A DNA stretch of 29,418 nucleotides from CADEEV01 sp032127875 (lineage in GTDB: Bacteria > Acidobacteriota > Vicinamibacteria > Fen-336): positions 1 through 29,418 of the forward strand of contig JAQBHI010000071.1 in the NCBI GenBank assembly GCA_032127875.1, read 5' to 3'. Shown here piece by piece: positions 1-7,354 of the stretch. Below the pieces are notes generated by a model that saw nothing but the letters and a program-made list of their open reading frames with translations, made no database searches and was not told where the DNA came from. A program made the position numbers and the translations under genes. Positions within the stretch are counted from its first letter, which is position 1, and the number at the start of each line of letters is the position of its first letter.

Positions 1-112
1 GGTGCTCGTGTTCCGCGGCGGCGAGCTCGTAGGACGCAGCGTCGGGATCGTCTCGTTCGAACGCCTGCAGGAGCTCGCAGCCGCGGCCGAAACGACACTC
101 GCGGCCTCCTGA
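1..112 (+). CDS. Thioredoxin-fold protein, C-terminal end (partial)
   Basis: Only the last 36 codons are in the window; the frame begins at base 2 and ends with TGA at 110-112. The peptide reads VLVFRGGELVGRSVG and then a helix rich in Ala, Leu and Glu. This matches the last beta-hairpin and C-terminal helix of thioredoxins (pattern LLLFKxGExVxRxVGxxxxxxL). The active-site CxxC would lie upstream, outside the window, so activity cannot be judged. The gene converges on the minus-strand cluster to its right. An alternative is another small thioredoxin-fold protein. The family call rests on a short stretch. Confidence 0.55.
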   Translation, partial: VLVFRGGELVGRSVGIVSFERLQELAAAAETTLAAS

Positions 113-639
113 GCGAGGCCGCAGGCGCGTGAGCGCGCCAGAGGGCGCTCCGCCCCTTGCGGCGTTGCCGTCGGCTGAGCCGCGGGCTTGCGCCGGCTCG
201 AGGTGTGCGAGTGTCGGACCTTCCAGGCGCCACCCGCGCCCTTGACCAGGACCAGGGTCTCGAGGCCTTCGGCGTCGACGAGCTCGCCATCCATCTTCGT
301 CTTGAGCCGGTACTCGGCCGTGACGTACGCTGCCGCATCGGACAGCAGGTACGGCACGATCTTCACGTGGGAAAACTGAAGGTCTTGCATCTCCTTCAGC
401 TCCGGGCCCAGGTGGTTGTCCCGGTAGTCCAGCCAGCCCGTGTTCACGTAGCCGCCCTCGAAGATCGTCACGTCCGGGTGGTAGAACGGCGCCAGTCGAT
501 CGAGGCTCTTCGAGTTGAAGGCGGCATCGTAGGCCTCGATGAACGTCTTGATCGTGGCCTCGGCTGCGTCCATGGCCAGGCCCGCCGGGGCAGCCATCCC
601 ACACAGCAGCGTCGTCAACGCCCAGGCACGTGTTCTCAT
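1..639 (-). CDS. Exported SnoaL/DUF4440-like (NTF2-fold) protein, no stop inside the window
   Basis: Translation from ATG at 639 gives a signal peptide (MRTRAWALTTLLCGMAAPAGLA) and then an NTF2-like domain: a helix with FIEAYDAAFNSKSLDRL, the motif FYHPDVTIFEGG, and beta strands ending near WKVRHSHTSSRR at about residue 153. Such proteins are usually 140-170 aa. They often act as small-ligand binding or accessory domains, and no catalytic role can be read here. The start overlaps the preceding gene as ATGA (636-639), so the two are probably translationally coupled. Odd: after the domain ends (about base 181) the frame stays open to base 1, running antisense through the thioredoxin-like gene. 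The true stop lies outside the window or was lost to an indel. It is the last member seen of the metal cluster. Confidence 0.7.
   Translation of the reverse strand, partial: MRTRAWALTTLLCGMAAPAGLAMDAAEATIKTFIEAYDAAFNSKSLDRLAPFYHPDVTIFEGGYVNTGWLDYRDNHLGPELKEMQDLQFSHVKIVPYLLSDAAAYVTAEYRLKTKMDGELVDAEGLETLVLVKGAGGAWKVRHSHTSSRRKPAAQPTATPQGAERPLARSRACGLAQEAASVVSAAAASSCRRSNETIPTLRPTSSPPRNTST
124..155. terminator. Two GC-rich hairpins after the thioredoxin-like gene
   Basis: Two adjacent inverted repeats follow the stop at 112. The first pairs GGCGCG (124-129) with CGCGCC (134-139) around a 4-nt loop. The second pairs GGGCG (143-147) with CGCCC (151-155) around CTC. There is no T-tract, so intrinsic termination is uncertain. 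The position between two converging frames would suit a bidirectional transcription stop. Confidence 0.3.
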
Positions 640-962
640 TTCTTCGACTCCGGGCTGGCGCCCGTGCCCAACAGCACCTGCTTCACCGTCGCGCTCTCGT
701 GTTCCTCTACGATCACGACGACGACCCGCTCGCCGATCTTGACGTCGGCGCGGGTGACGGCCGTCTTGTCCCGCATGTACTTGGTGTCGGCGCCGAGCAT
801 GCCCGTCACCTTCTTCGCGTCGAGAGCCTCGACCGTGATCGACTTCTCGTCGATAGTCACGACCTTGCCCATGACCTTGTGCTGGTGGCCGTCGTGTGCC
901 GGCGCGCGACCGGCCAGGCCCACCACCCCCAACAGGATCATCGCAACGAATGCCCTGCGCAT
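636..962 (-). CDS. Small exported DUF5666-like protein of the metal cluster
   Basis: This is a 108-aa protein with a signal peptide, probably cleaved after APA near residue 22. The mature protein starts with a His-rich stretch, HDGHQH. The rest looks like a single beta-barrel repeat with the pattern GKVVTIDEKSITVEA...IGERVVVVIVEE, resembling DUF5666 or OB-like periplasmic domains. A strong Shine-Dalgarno (GGAGGAG) lies just upstream of the ATG. It follows the cytochrome c gene by 15 nt and overlaps the SnoaL-like gene by 4 nt (ATGA). The N-terminal histidines next to a multicopper oxidase suggest periplasmic metal binding; that is inference, and no enzymatic motif is visible. Confidence 0.75.
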   Translation of the reverse strand: MRRAFVAMILLGVVGLAGRAPAHDGHQHKVMGKVVTIDEKSITVEALDAKKVTGMLGADTKYMRDKTAVTRADVKIGERVVVVIVEEHESATVKQVLLGTGASPESKK

Positions 963-977
963 AGAACTCCTCCTTCT

Positions 978-1595
978 TCAGTGATCGTGGCCAGCGGAGC
1001 CGGCCGAGGGCTTCATGTCCTCGCCGTCAAGGAACCGGCGCATCTGCTCTTCTTCTTCGAATTCCTCCCGACTCTTCGGGTTCAGCGACTCCATCTCCGC
1101 AATCTCGTCCGGCGTGAGCTTGGGCAAGTGCCGGATGAAGTGGACGAGCTCCCAGCTCTCGGTCATGTCATGGGCGCCTGCCTTGCCCCAGGCGGGCATG
1201 CCTGTCAGGCGAACGCCGTTCTCGATGATGTAGAGGATCTCGCCGTCCGAGAGCTTCTGGGTCTCCGTCAGCGTCATGTCAGGCGCCTTCGGATACAACC
1301 CCTGGCCCATCTTGGTGTGCCCGCGGCCGTCGTTGCCGTGGCAGGAGGCGCAGTGGTCGGCGAAGTGCGCCCGCGCGCGGGCCAGTACTTCCGGACCCGG
1401 GGGCACGGGGTTTGGGGCATCACGGCCGGCGCGCGGCACAGCGAAGTGGCGGACCCGACGCGCCACGAACGCCTCCGCGGCGGTGGGCTCGTCGCGGGCG
1501 CTCACGCCGTGTTGGATGAGAGCGTAGAGTGCGACGACGCCCGCTACCGTACCAAGCACCAACAACGCCACGAACAGCTTGCAGCAGCTTTTCAT
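978..1595 (-). CDS. Membrane-anchored mono-haem cytochrome c
   Basis: This 205-aa protein begins with an uncleaved signal or membrane anchor (about residues 6-27), followed by a class I cytochrome c domain. The haem-binding motif is CASCH (C82, C85, H86) and the likely axial methionine is M133 in TGMPAWG. The tail is rich in Glu and ends in HDH. The domain faces the periplasm and would pass single electrons. It sits 10 nt downstream of the multicopper oxidase gene, so the obvious reading is an electron partner for that enzyme or an outlet for electrons from metal oxidation. The redox partner is inferred from gene order only. The ribosome site is weak (GGTGCG), in keeping with coupling to the upstream gene. 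Confidence 0.88.
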   Translation of the reverse strand: MKSCCKLFVALLVLGTVAGVVALYALIQHGVSARDEPTAAEAFVARRVRHFAVPRAGRDAPNPVPPGPEVLARARAHFADHCASCHGNDGRGHTKMGQGLYPKAPDMTLTETQKLSDGEILYIIENGVRLTGMPAWGKAGAHDMTESWELVHFIRHLPKLTPDEIAEMESLNPKSREEFEEEEQMRRFLDGEDMKPSAGSAGHDH

Positions 1596-1605
1596 CGGCG
1601 CACCG

Positions 1606-2928
1606 TCATAGCTCGACCTTCGAGGCGACGGTTCCCGCCGGATAGTCGTACCAGCCGGGATCCTCGTAGCTGGTGATTCCGTGGCGGATCTTCACGATCG
1701 TGAACATCCCGCCCATCTCGATGTTTCCGAATGGCCCGTCCCCGGTCATCATCGGCAAGGTATTGGGGAGAAGGCCCATGTGGTGCTTGGCGTGCATGGC
1801 GTGCTCGGCCATCCCCGTCGTCCCCATCGTCATGGACCCCGGAGCGAGGGCCTGCAGCTTCCCCTCGAGCTCCGTCTGATCAACGCCGATCACGTTGGGG
1901 ATGTCGTGGTTCATGGCGTTCATCGCGTGATGCGTCTTGTGGCAGTGCAGCACCCAGTCACCGGGATTGTCGGCCACGAAGTCCACGGCCCGGGTCGTCC
2001 CGGGAGGGACGTTGACCGTCGTCTCGGGCCACCAGCCCGATTCCGGGATCTGGCCGCCGTCGGTCTCGACGACCCAGAAGCGGTGCCCGTGAATGTGGAT
2101 CGGATGACTGTCCATGCTCACGTTGGCGAAGCGCAGGCGCACCCGTTGACCGAGCCGGACGATCAGATGCTCGGTTCCCGGAAAGGCGCGGCTGTTGAAA
2201 GTGAAAAGGTTGAAATCCGTCATCATGTTCGGGTTCGGCGTCGAGGTGCCCGGTTCGACGAACCACTCGTGCGGGAAGATGCAGAAGTCGCGATCGATAC
2301 GGCGGGCAGGCTGCTTCGGATGGATGATGAAGAAGCCCATCATCCCCAGCGCCATCTGAACCGTCTCGTCGGCGTGCGGGTGGTACATGTGCGTGCCGTG
2401 CTGGCGCAGCGTGAACTCGTAGGCGTAGGTCTCTCCCGGCTTGATCTGCGGCTGGTTCAGCCCGCCGACGCCGTCCATTCCCGAAGGCAGAAGGATGCCG
2501 TGCCAGTGGATGCTCGTATGCTCTGGAAGCTTGTTCGTCAGCAGGATCCGCAGCCGGTCTCCCTCGACCGCCTCGATCGTGGGGCCCGGGGTCTGGCCGT
2601 TGTAGCCCCAGCAGTTCACGACCATGCCCGGCGCGAACTCTCGCTTGACGGGCTCCGCGACGAGGTGGAACTCCTTCACGCCATTCTTCATCTTGAAGGG
2701 GAGCGTCGAGCCATTGGGTGTGACGACCGGCGTATAGGGCAGGTGGGCGGCGCGAGTGAGGGGCGCCGCCGTTACCGATGGCGTCCGTGTCGGCTCGGGC
2801 ATCGGCATGGAATGACCCTGGTGTTGCGCGTGGGCTGTTCCCGTGAAGAGCGTGCCCGCGCGATCGAGCAGGGCCGCTCCGCCCGCCAGGAGTGCGCTTC
2901 GAGACAAGAGCTTTCGACGACTGATCAT
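1606..2928 (-). CDS. Tat-exported multicopper oxidase (copper-tolerance type)
   Basis: The start chosen is ATG 2928, giving 440 aa. AGGAGAGG lies directly upstream, and the N-terminus carries a twin-arginine signal (SRRKLLSRSALL) ending near AHA. All four copper motifs are present: HWHG (141-144), HMYHPH (180-185), HPIHIH (275-280) and HCHKTHH (328-334), with M339 as probable type-1 axial ligand. So types 1, 2 and 3 copper should all assemble. A Met/His-rich stretch at about 365-395 (MAEHAMHAKHHMG) resembles methionine-rich inserts of cuprous oxidases. The likely role is oxidation of Cu(I) or another metal in the periplasm with O2 as acceptor. Its start lies 10 nt after the TolC stop, which overlaps the ribosome site (TAGGAGAGG). 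A longer frame upstream lacks family similarity. Confidence 0.92.
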   Translation of the reverse strand: MISRRKLLSRSALLAGGAALLDRAGTLFTGTAHAQHQGHSMPMPEPTRTPSVTAAPLTRAAHLPYTPVVTPNGSTLPFKMKNGVKEFHLVAEPVKREFAPGMVVNCWGYNGQTPGPTIEAVEGDRLRILLTNKLPEHTSIHWHGILLPSGMDGVGGLNQPQIKPGETYAYEFTLRQHGTHMYHPHADETVQMALGMMGFFIIHPKQPARRIDRDFCIFPHEWFVEPGTSTPNPNMMTDFNLFTFNSRAFPGTEHLIVRLGQRVRLRFANVSMDSHPIHIHGHRFWVVETDGGQIPESGWWPETTVNVPPGTTRAVDFVADNPGDWVLHCHKTHHAMNAMNHDIPNVIGVDQTELEGKLQALAPGSMTMGTTGMAEHAMHAKHHMGLLPNTLPMMTGDGPFGNIEMGGMFTIVKIRHGITSYEDPGWYDYPAGTVASKVEL

Positions 2929-2938
2929 GGTTCCTCTC

Positions 2939-4327
2939 CTACTGCTGAGCGCTTGCCGGGGCTTCCGTCCCGGGCGCGGGGGGCAGGGCGCCGCCCAGGG
3001 CCTTCTCAAGCTGCGTGCGCGAGATCCAGTAGTCGCGCCAGGCCGCCACGTACGTCTTCTCCGCCTCGACCTCAGCCTGTTTCGCCAGCAACAGGTCGTA
3101 GGCGCCCTTGAACATCAGGTTGTAGTGGCGCATGGTCAGGTCCAGGATGCGCTGCCGCTGGGGCAGCAGCACCTGGCCGTAGTACGTCGCCAGATCCCGC
3201 GCGGCGAGCATGCGATCGCGCGTCTCGCGGACCTCGGAGCGGGCGCCGATGGCGAGCGCCTCGAGTTGGCGCTGTGCCCGCCGGTGCTCAGCCTGCAACC
3301 GGGCAATCGACGCCTTGCCCGTGTCGAAGATCGGGAGTTGCAGCGACAGCTGCGGGCCGGTCACGCGCTCGCCGGTGACGTCTTTCTCGGTGTTGATCCC
3401 CACGTTGATGCCGACGGGGAAGAAGCGGCTCTTCTTCTTCAGGGCCAGCGCCCGGCCGACGAGGTCGACGCCCCAGCGTGCCGCCTGAAGATCCTGTCGC
3501 TGGCTGACGGCCAGTGACTCGAGACCCTCCAGCGGGATCTCGATCTCCGGGATGGCGGGAAGATCGTCCGTGATCCGCCAGGCCGTGTTCGCTCCCCACA
3601 GGCCGAGAAGGCGGTTGAGCCTCTCCCTGTCGGCCCTGACGTCGGCCTCCGCCAGCGCGACGTCCACCTTCGACTGCCGGTGCAACGCGATCTGGTTCTC
3701 GAGGTCGAGGTCGCTGATCGTCCCGGCCTCGTGCTGCTTCGTCGCGAAGTTCGCGGCGGTCTGGGTGACGTCAAGGATGAGGCGCAGCCGCGTCACGAGC
3801 TGTTGCCGCGCCTGCAGTGTGAAGTGCGCCTCCTTGACTTCGGCCGCCAGCGACAGCACCTCGCTTGCGATACGCAGCTTCGTTTGCTCCAGCGCCGCCG
3901 CGGCCAGCTTCTTCCGCATCGGCTGAATGAAGATGTCGAACACGTTCTGGACGAGGCCGAGCTCGACGTTGGAGCCGGAGACGCCTTTGGCGTAACGCGA
4001 GAAGCCCGCGAAGCTCGGGTTCTCGACCAGGCTGGCCTGCGCCAGATCAGCTTGAGACAGGCCGAGTTCCTCGAAGGTCGCCTGAAGCGAAGGGTTGTTC
4101 AGGAGCGCGACGTGGACCGCGCTCTCCGGCGTCAGGTCCTCCTTCAGGAGCCCCTGGATCGCTTCGTCGAGCGCCGCCGCCTCGGGCGTCGATCGGGCCC
4201 ACTCGGGCTTCTGCCCACTGCGATCCGCGACGGTCTTCTGGACGTCGGTGAACGAAGGCTGTGGATTGACGCCGGCGCAACCCGTCAGCAAGGCAAGCCC
4301 GGCCGCGGCGAGGACGATGCGTGTCAT
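2939..4327 (-). CDS. TolC-family outer-membrane efflux lipoprotein
   Basis: This is a 462-aa outer membrane factor. Translation starts at ATG 4327, overlapping the preceding stop (ATGA, 4324-4327). The N-terminus is a lipoprotein signal with lipobox LTGC (MTRIVLAAAGLALLTGC). The body has the two long-helix repeats of the family: the first with ALLNNPSLQATFEELGLSQADLAQASL, the second with QRQDLQAARWGVDLVGRALALKKK and LQLPIFDTGKA. Such proteins trimerise into an outer-membrane channel and periplasmic tunnel. No RND, ABC or MFP subunit is encoded next to it, so its inner partner is unknown. In copper clusters, TolC-like lipoproteins often accompany a multicopper oxidase, as here. Confidence 0.9.
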   Translation of the reverse strand: MTRIVLAAAGLALLTGCAGVNPQPSFTDVQKTVADRSGQKPEWARSTPEAAALDEAIQGLLKEDLTPESAVHVALLNNPSLQATFEELGLSQADLAQASLVENPSFAGFSRYAKGVSGSNVELGLVQNVFDIFIQPMRKKLAAAALEQTKLRIASEVLSLAAEVKEAHFTLQARQQLVTRLRLILDVTQTAANFATKQHEAGTISDLDLENQIALHRQSKVDVALAEADVRADRERLNRLLGLWGANTAWRITDDLPAIPEIEIPLEGLESLAVSQRQDLQAARWGVDLVGRALALKKKSRFFPVGINVGINTEKDVTGERVTGPQLSLQLPIFDTGKASIARLQAEHRRAQRQLEALAIGARSEVRETRDRMLAARDLATYYGQVLLPQRQRILDLTMRHYNLMFKGAYDLLLAKQAEVEAEKTYVAAWRDYWISRTQLEKALGGALPPAPGTEAPASAQQ

Positions 4328-4806
4328 TGACCGGGCTCCGGGGTCTTGGCTGCCTTCTTGACGAGGGCCATCCCGCAGATTGGGCACCTCCCTGGATCGT
4401 TCGCCGAGACCTGTGGATGCATGCGGCACGAGTAGACGGCTGCTTCGGCCGAGGCAGCGTTCGTCCCAGTCTGTATGTGGTCCGCGCGCGGATCTGGACC
4501 AGCGAGCCGCTCCATGCCGGGCATGTCCGGCATTCCTTCGGCTGCTGGCGGAGCGCTCACAGGCTCGCCGGCCAGCTCGCCGTCCTCGGTGAGCATCGGC
4601 CTGGCTGGCGCGACGGCGCTTTCGGGACCGTTCGGGTCGGCCGGGCTGACGGCGGAGAAGCGCGGTGGCGGTGTCAACGAAGCGCAGGCCGACAGCGCGA
4701 GGACTCCAGAACAGGCGATGACCGTGCGTAGTCGGCGGCGGCGTGGCGGGGCAGCTTGAGCGGGTCCGTCCGGGCCCGAACGGCCCTCCGAGATCTCGAT
4801 CGCCAT
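4324..4806 (-). CDS. Lipoprotein with heavy-metal-binding (HMBD) domain
   Basis: This 160-aa protein has an N-terminal basic stretch, a hydrophobic segment and lipobox LSAC (C41), so it should be a lipoprotein. The middle is a Pro/Ala linker with Met-rich GMPDMPGM (91-98). The C-terminus (about 123-150) is an HMBD: YSCRMHPQ followed by CPICGMALVKK, with Cys127, His130, Cys141, Cys144 and Met146 as candidate ligands. This domain is known from CusB-type adaptors and copper ATPases and binds soft metals. The gene has its own GAGGAGG site and overlaps tolC by 4 nt. A role as periplasmic copper-binding shuttle or buffer fits the cluster but is inferred. Confidence 0.85.
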   Translation of the reverse strand: MAIEISEGRSGPDGPAQAAPPRRRRLRTVIACSGVLALSACASLTPPPRFSAVSPADPNGPESAVAPARPMLTEDGELAGEPVSAPPAAEGMPDMPGMERLAGPDPRADHIQTGTNAASAEAAVYSCRMHPQVSANDPGRCPICGMALVKKAAKTPEPGQ

Positions 4807-4894
4807 GGCTAAGGACCTCCTCGAACGCTGAACGCGGCGGCACCGGCCTTGGACGCGGCGGTGCCCGACTAGGAACGGCGCAGCTTCGAAAAGA

Positions 4895-5260
4895 TCAGAT
4901 ACGCAGGACGCGTGGGGGAGAGAGCGGAGGCGAGACCGTGGGGCGGGATCGGAAGTCGCTGGCCACCACGGGCAGCAGGGCGGGCTCCGCGCTCGAGGTC
5001 GGGACGAGCACGCCCGTCCACATCGGGGGAGGAGTCACTACCGAGTGAAGCCTCGCTTCGGTAGCGTCGCGCCCGCTCATGCACAGGCAGCCGCAATCGT
5101 GGCCGGCGGGACGCCATGCATCGCCGGCTACGGAGCCTGCCGAGCAATGTTCCTGGCCTGACGCGGGAGCCATGCCGGCACACCGGCAAGGCATTGAGGC
5201 AGAAGCGAACATCAGCATGAGTACGGACGCCGCCAGCCGCCGGACTCGCCACAACCGCAC
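4895..5260 (-). CDS. Small Cys-rich exported protein at the head of the metal cluster
   Basis: The 121-aa frame starts at GTG 5260 with MRLWRVRRLAASVLMLMFASAS, a signal peptide, followed by six cysteines (residues 25, 27, 39, 56, 58, 60) with patterns CRC and CGCLC, plus His38 and His54. The C-terminal third is Pro/Ser-rich and ends SPPRVLRI. It resembles the loosely defined DUF2946-like small proteins seen in copper operons, but I do not recognise a precise family. The thiol pattern suggests metal binding. No good Shine-Dalgarno precedes the GTG. A weak promoter-like pair (TTGTTT, 17 nt, TACCCT) lies between it and the transketolase remnant. No CueR- or CsoR-like operator could be discerned. 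Confidence 0.65.
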   Translation of the reverse strand: MRLWRVRRLAASVLMLMFASASMPCRCAGMAPASGQEHCSAGSVAGDAWRPAGHDCGCLCMSGRDATEARLHSVVTPPPMWTGVLVPTSSAEPALLPVVASDFRSRPTVSPPLSPPRVLRI

Positions 5261-5310
5261 GAAGTCAGGGTATCCGACCCGCGCAGTCTAAACAACCGAA
5301 ACGTGAAGCC

Positions 5311-6645
5311 TCAGGCCAGGCGCTTCACGGCCGCGACGATGGAGTCGGCGGCGATGCCGTACTTCTGCATCAGCTCGGCCGGCTTGCCGGAGCGCGGGAT
5401 GTCGCGGATGCCGAGGATCTCGACGCGGGTACGGCCCGCGACGGCGGAGGCCACCGCCTCGCCCAGGCCACCGCACACACTGTGGTCCTCGACCGTGACG
5501 ATACCCTTGGTCTCGGCCGCGGCCTTTTGCAGCGTGGCGACGTCGACCGGCTTGATCGAGTAAAGGTCGATCACGCGCACGGCTACGCCTTCCTTCGCGA
5601 GCAGCTCCGCCGCGGCGAGCGCCTCGTGCAGCGTGACACCCGCGCCTACGACCGTGACCGCGTCCTTCGCCGACGAACGCACGACTTTGGAGCCGCCGAT
5701 CGGAAAGCTCTCGTCGTTGCCGTACAGCACCCGGGTCTTCGGCCGCGAGGAGCGGAAGTAGACGATGCCAGGGGCATTTGCGGCAGCCTCGACGAGCCGC
5801 TCGGCGCTCACGGCATCGCTCGGCTAGAGCACGGTCGCTGCGCTGATGGCGCGCATCATCGCCAGGTCCTCGAGGGCCATCTGCGACGGCCCGTCCTCGC
5901 CGATCGAGACGCCCGCATGGCTGCCACAAAGGATCAGGTGTGGTGGCGCCGAGTACGCGGCCATCCGGATGAAGTCGTAGGCGCGCGTCAGGAAGCAGGC
6001 AAAGGTGGAGGCGAACGCAATGCGGCCCTAGGTCGCCATGCCCAGCGCGACGCCGACCATGTTCTGCTCGGCGATGAAGCCTTCGACGAATTGCGCGGGC
6101 GCCGCATCCTTGAGGCGCTCGCTGAAGGTGGAGTTCTTGGTGTCGCCGTCGATGGCGCTCACGCGCTTCGACAGCTTGGCGAGCGCCGTCCCGTAGGCCT
6201 CGCGCGTCGCCACTTCCTGACCGAGCGAGTAGGCGGGCGTCAACGTGAGGGCTGCCTCCGTTACCGGCGCCGGGGCAGGGTAACGCCGCGGCGCGACCGG
6301 GATGTCGAGCTTGGTGTCGCCCAGCTCCGCGACCGCGCGCGCGAGTTCGTCGCCCGGCTTCACCGGCTTGCCGTGCCAGCCATCCTTGTCCTCGAGGAAC
6401 GAAACGCCTTTGCCTTTGAACGTCTTCGCGACGATGCCGAAGGGTCGGCCCAGAGTGCTGCGCGCCCGCGCGAAGGCCCCGCGCAGAGCGGCGACGTCGT
6501 GACCGTCGACGACGGCCACGTCCCAACCGAAGGCGCGCAGCCGCTGCTCGTAGGTGGCGGTGTCGTGCTCGCACATGGTCGGCTCGAGGCTGTTGCGGCG
6601 CAGCCTCTGTGCCATCTTTGCGAGAAGCGCGTCGGGAGCGGGCAT
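5311..6645 (-). pseudogene. tkt: Transketolase remnant: large internal deletion and two amber codons
   Basis: One continuous frame encodes recognisable transketolase, but it is broken in three ways. The first 20 residues (MPAPDALLAKMAQRLRRNSL) match the family N-terminus, then jump at about 6583-6591 straight to EPTMCEHDTATYEQRLRAFGW, a segment normally near residue 190. About 165-175 codons are missing, including the thiamine-diphosphate/Mg binding half (GDG...N motif). TAG codons interrupt the frame at 6028-6030 (between VGVALGMAT and GRIAFASTF) and at 5824-5826 (between SAATVL and PSDAVSAERL). The rest, including the pyrimidine-binding segment GEDGPSQMALEDLAMMR and the C-terminal domain to TGA 5311-5313, reads normally. 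Without the cofactor half it cannot be an active transketolase. Many genes here end in TAG, so recoding is unlikely. Confidence 0.88.
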
Positions 6646-6725
6646 GGGCGCGCAGCGTAGCCCAGCCGTCGCGCGACAGCAAGGCCCCGTTCCGCCTATG
6701 CTGGAGGCCTGCGGAGGTGCTTTTC

Positions 6726-7319
6726 GTGCCTGCGATCGACCCACGCCGGATGCTCTCCGTTGGCCTGATCGCCCTAATCGGCCTGCTGAGCGCAGGCTCG
6801 GCCGTGGCGCATCAGAATGCCGCGGCAAAGCCGGTGGTGGCTGCTTCCGCTGCGCCGTCGTCCGAGCCTGCGGAGCATCCGGCCGCTTCCGACGAAGTGG
6901 CGCGGCCTCCCCTTCAGATCGACCCGAAGGCCGCGCTTGCGTCTCACGTACACAATAAGGTTGTCCACTTTCCGCTAGTGCTCGGGATAGCCGGAGCGAT
7001 CCTGCTGCTGTTGTCCTATCGTTGGCCGCAGCTCGGCCCTGGCGCACGCCTGCTGCTCGTCGCCGCGGCGCTCACGGCCTGGGTTGCGGTTCGCTCCGGC
7101 CACGCGCAGGAAGCCGATCTCGAGGGCGGTGGCCTCGATCTCTGGATCAAGCGTCACGAGGACTTCGGCGAGTGGACGGCCTACGCGCTCACGACCACGG
7201 CCCTGGTGGCGCTCTTGAAGCGCGCCCGACCAGTGCACTGGCTCTTCGCCCTGGTCGTGCTCGGCCTGCTCTCGGCCACAGGCTTGCTGGGCGGAATCCT
7301 GGCACACCCACCCCTGTAG
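6726..7319 (+). CDS. DUF2231-type membrane protein
   Basis: The start chosen is GTG 6726, with GGAGGT 7 nt upstream; it gives 197 aa. An N-terminal hydrophobic segment (MLSVGLIALIGLLSAGSAVA) may be a signal peptide and is followed by an Ala/Pro/Glu linker. From about residue 75 come four hydrophobic helices, beginning VHNKVVHFPLVLGIAGAILLLL and including HEDFGEWTAYALTTTALVALL and VLGLLSATGLLGGILAHP. The conserved His-Phe-Pro in the first helix, a His-Glu pair before the third and the Gly-Gly near the last match DUF2231 membrane proteins, whose function is unknown and which in some cases may bind haem. It is divergent from the transketolase remnant and lies 35 nt upstream of fumC in the same direction. 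Confidence 0.8.
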   Translation: MPAIDPRRMLSVGLIALIGLLSAGSAVAHQNAAAKPVVAASAAPSSEPAEHPAASDEVARPPLQIDPKAALASHVHNKVVHFPLVLGIAGAILLLLSYRWPQLGPGARLLLVAAALTAWVAVRSGHAQEADLEGGGLDLWIKRHEDFGEWTAYALTTTALVALLKRARPVHWLFALVVLGLLSATGLLGGILAHPPL

Positions 7320-7354
7320 AGCGCGCGCCAAGGCATCGGCGCCAGAGGAGAACA

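Noticed and set aside
1681..3111. Long plus-strand open frame opposite the multicopper oxidase
   Set aside because: It is an antisense shadow caused by high G+C; its Arg/Ala/Val-rich translation matches no family, while the minus strand shows all copper motifs.
5261..5310. CueR- or CsoR-type operator in front of the metal cluster
   Set aside because: Only a weak TTGTTT/TACCCT pair with a 17-nt spacer is visible; no dyad of the expected type and no 19-bp spacer could be found.
5824..6030. Amber recoding (TAG read as an amino acid) in the transketolase
   Set aside because: Many intact genes here end in TAG right after a conserved C-terminus (TolC, kinase, secreted DUF1579-like protein, cold-shock protein). 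The same transketolase also lacks about 170 codons, so decay explains the ambers better.
5482..6660. Long plus-strand open frame opposite the transketolase remnant
   Set aside because: Composition is typical of an antisense shadow, and the minus strand carries clear transketolase sequence.
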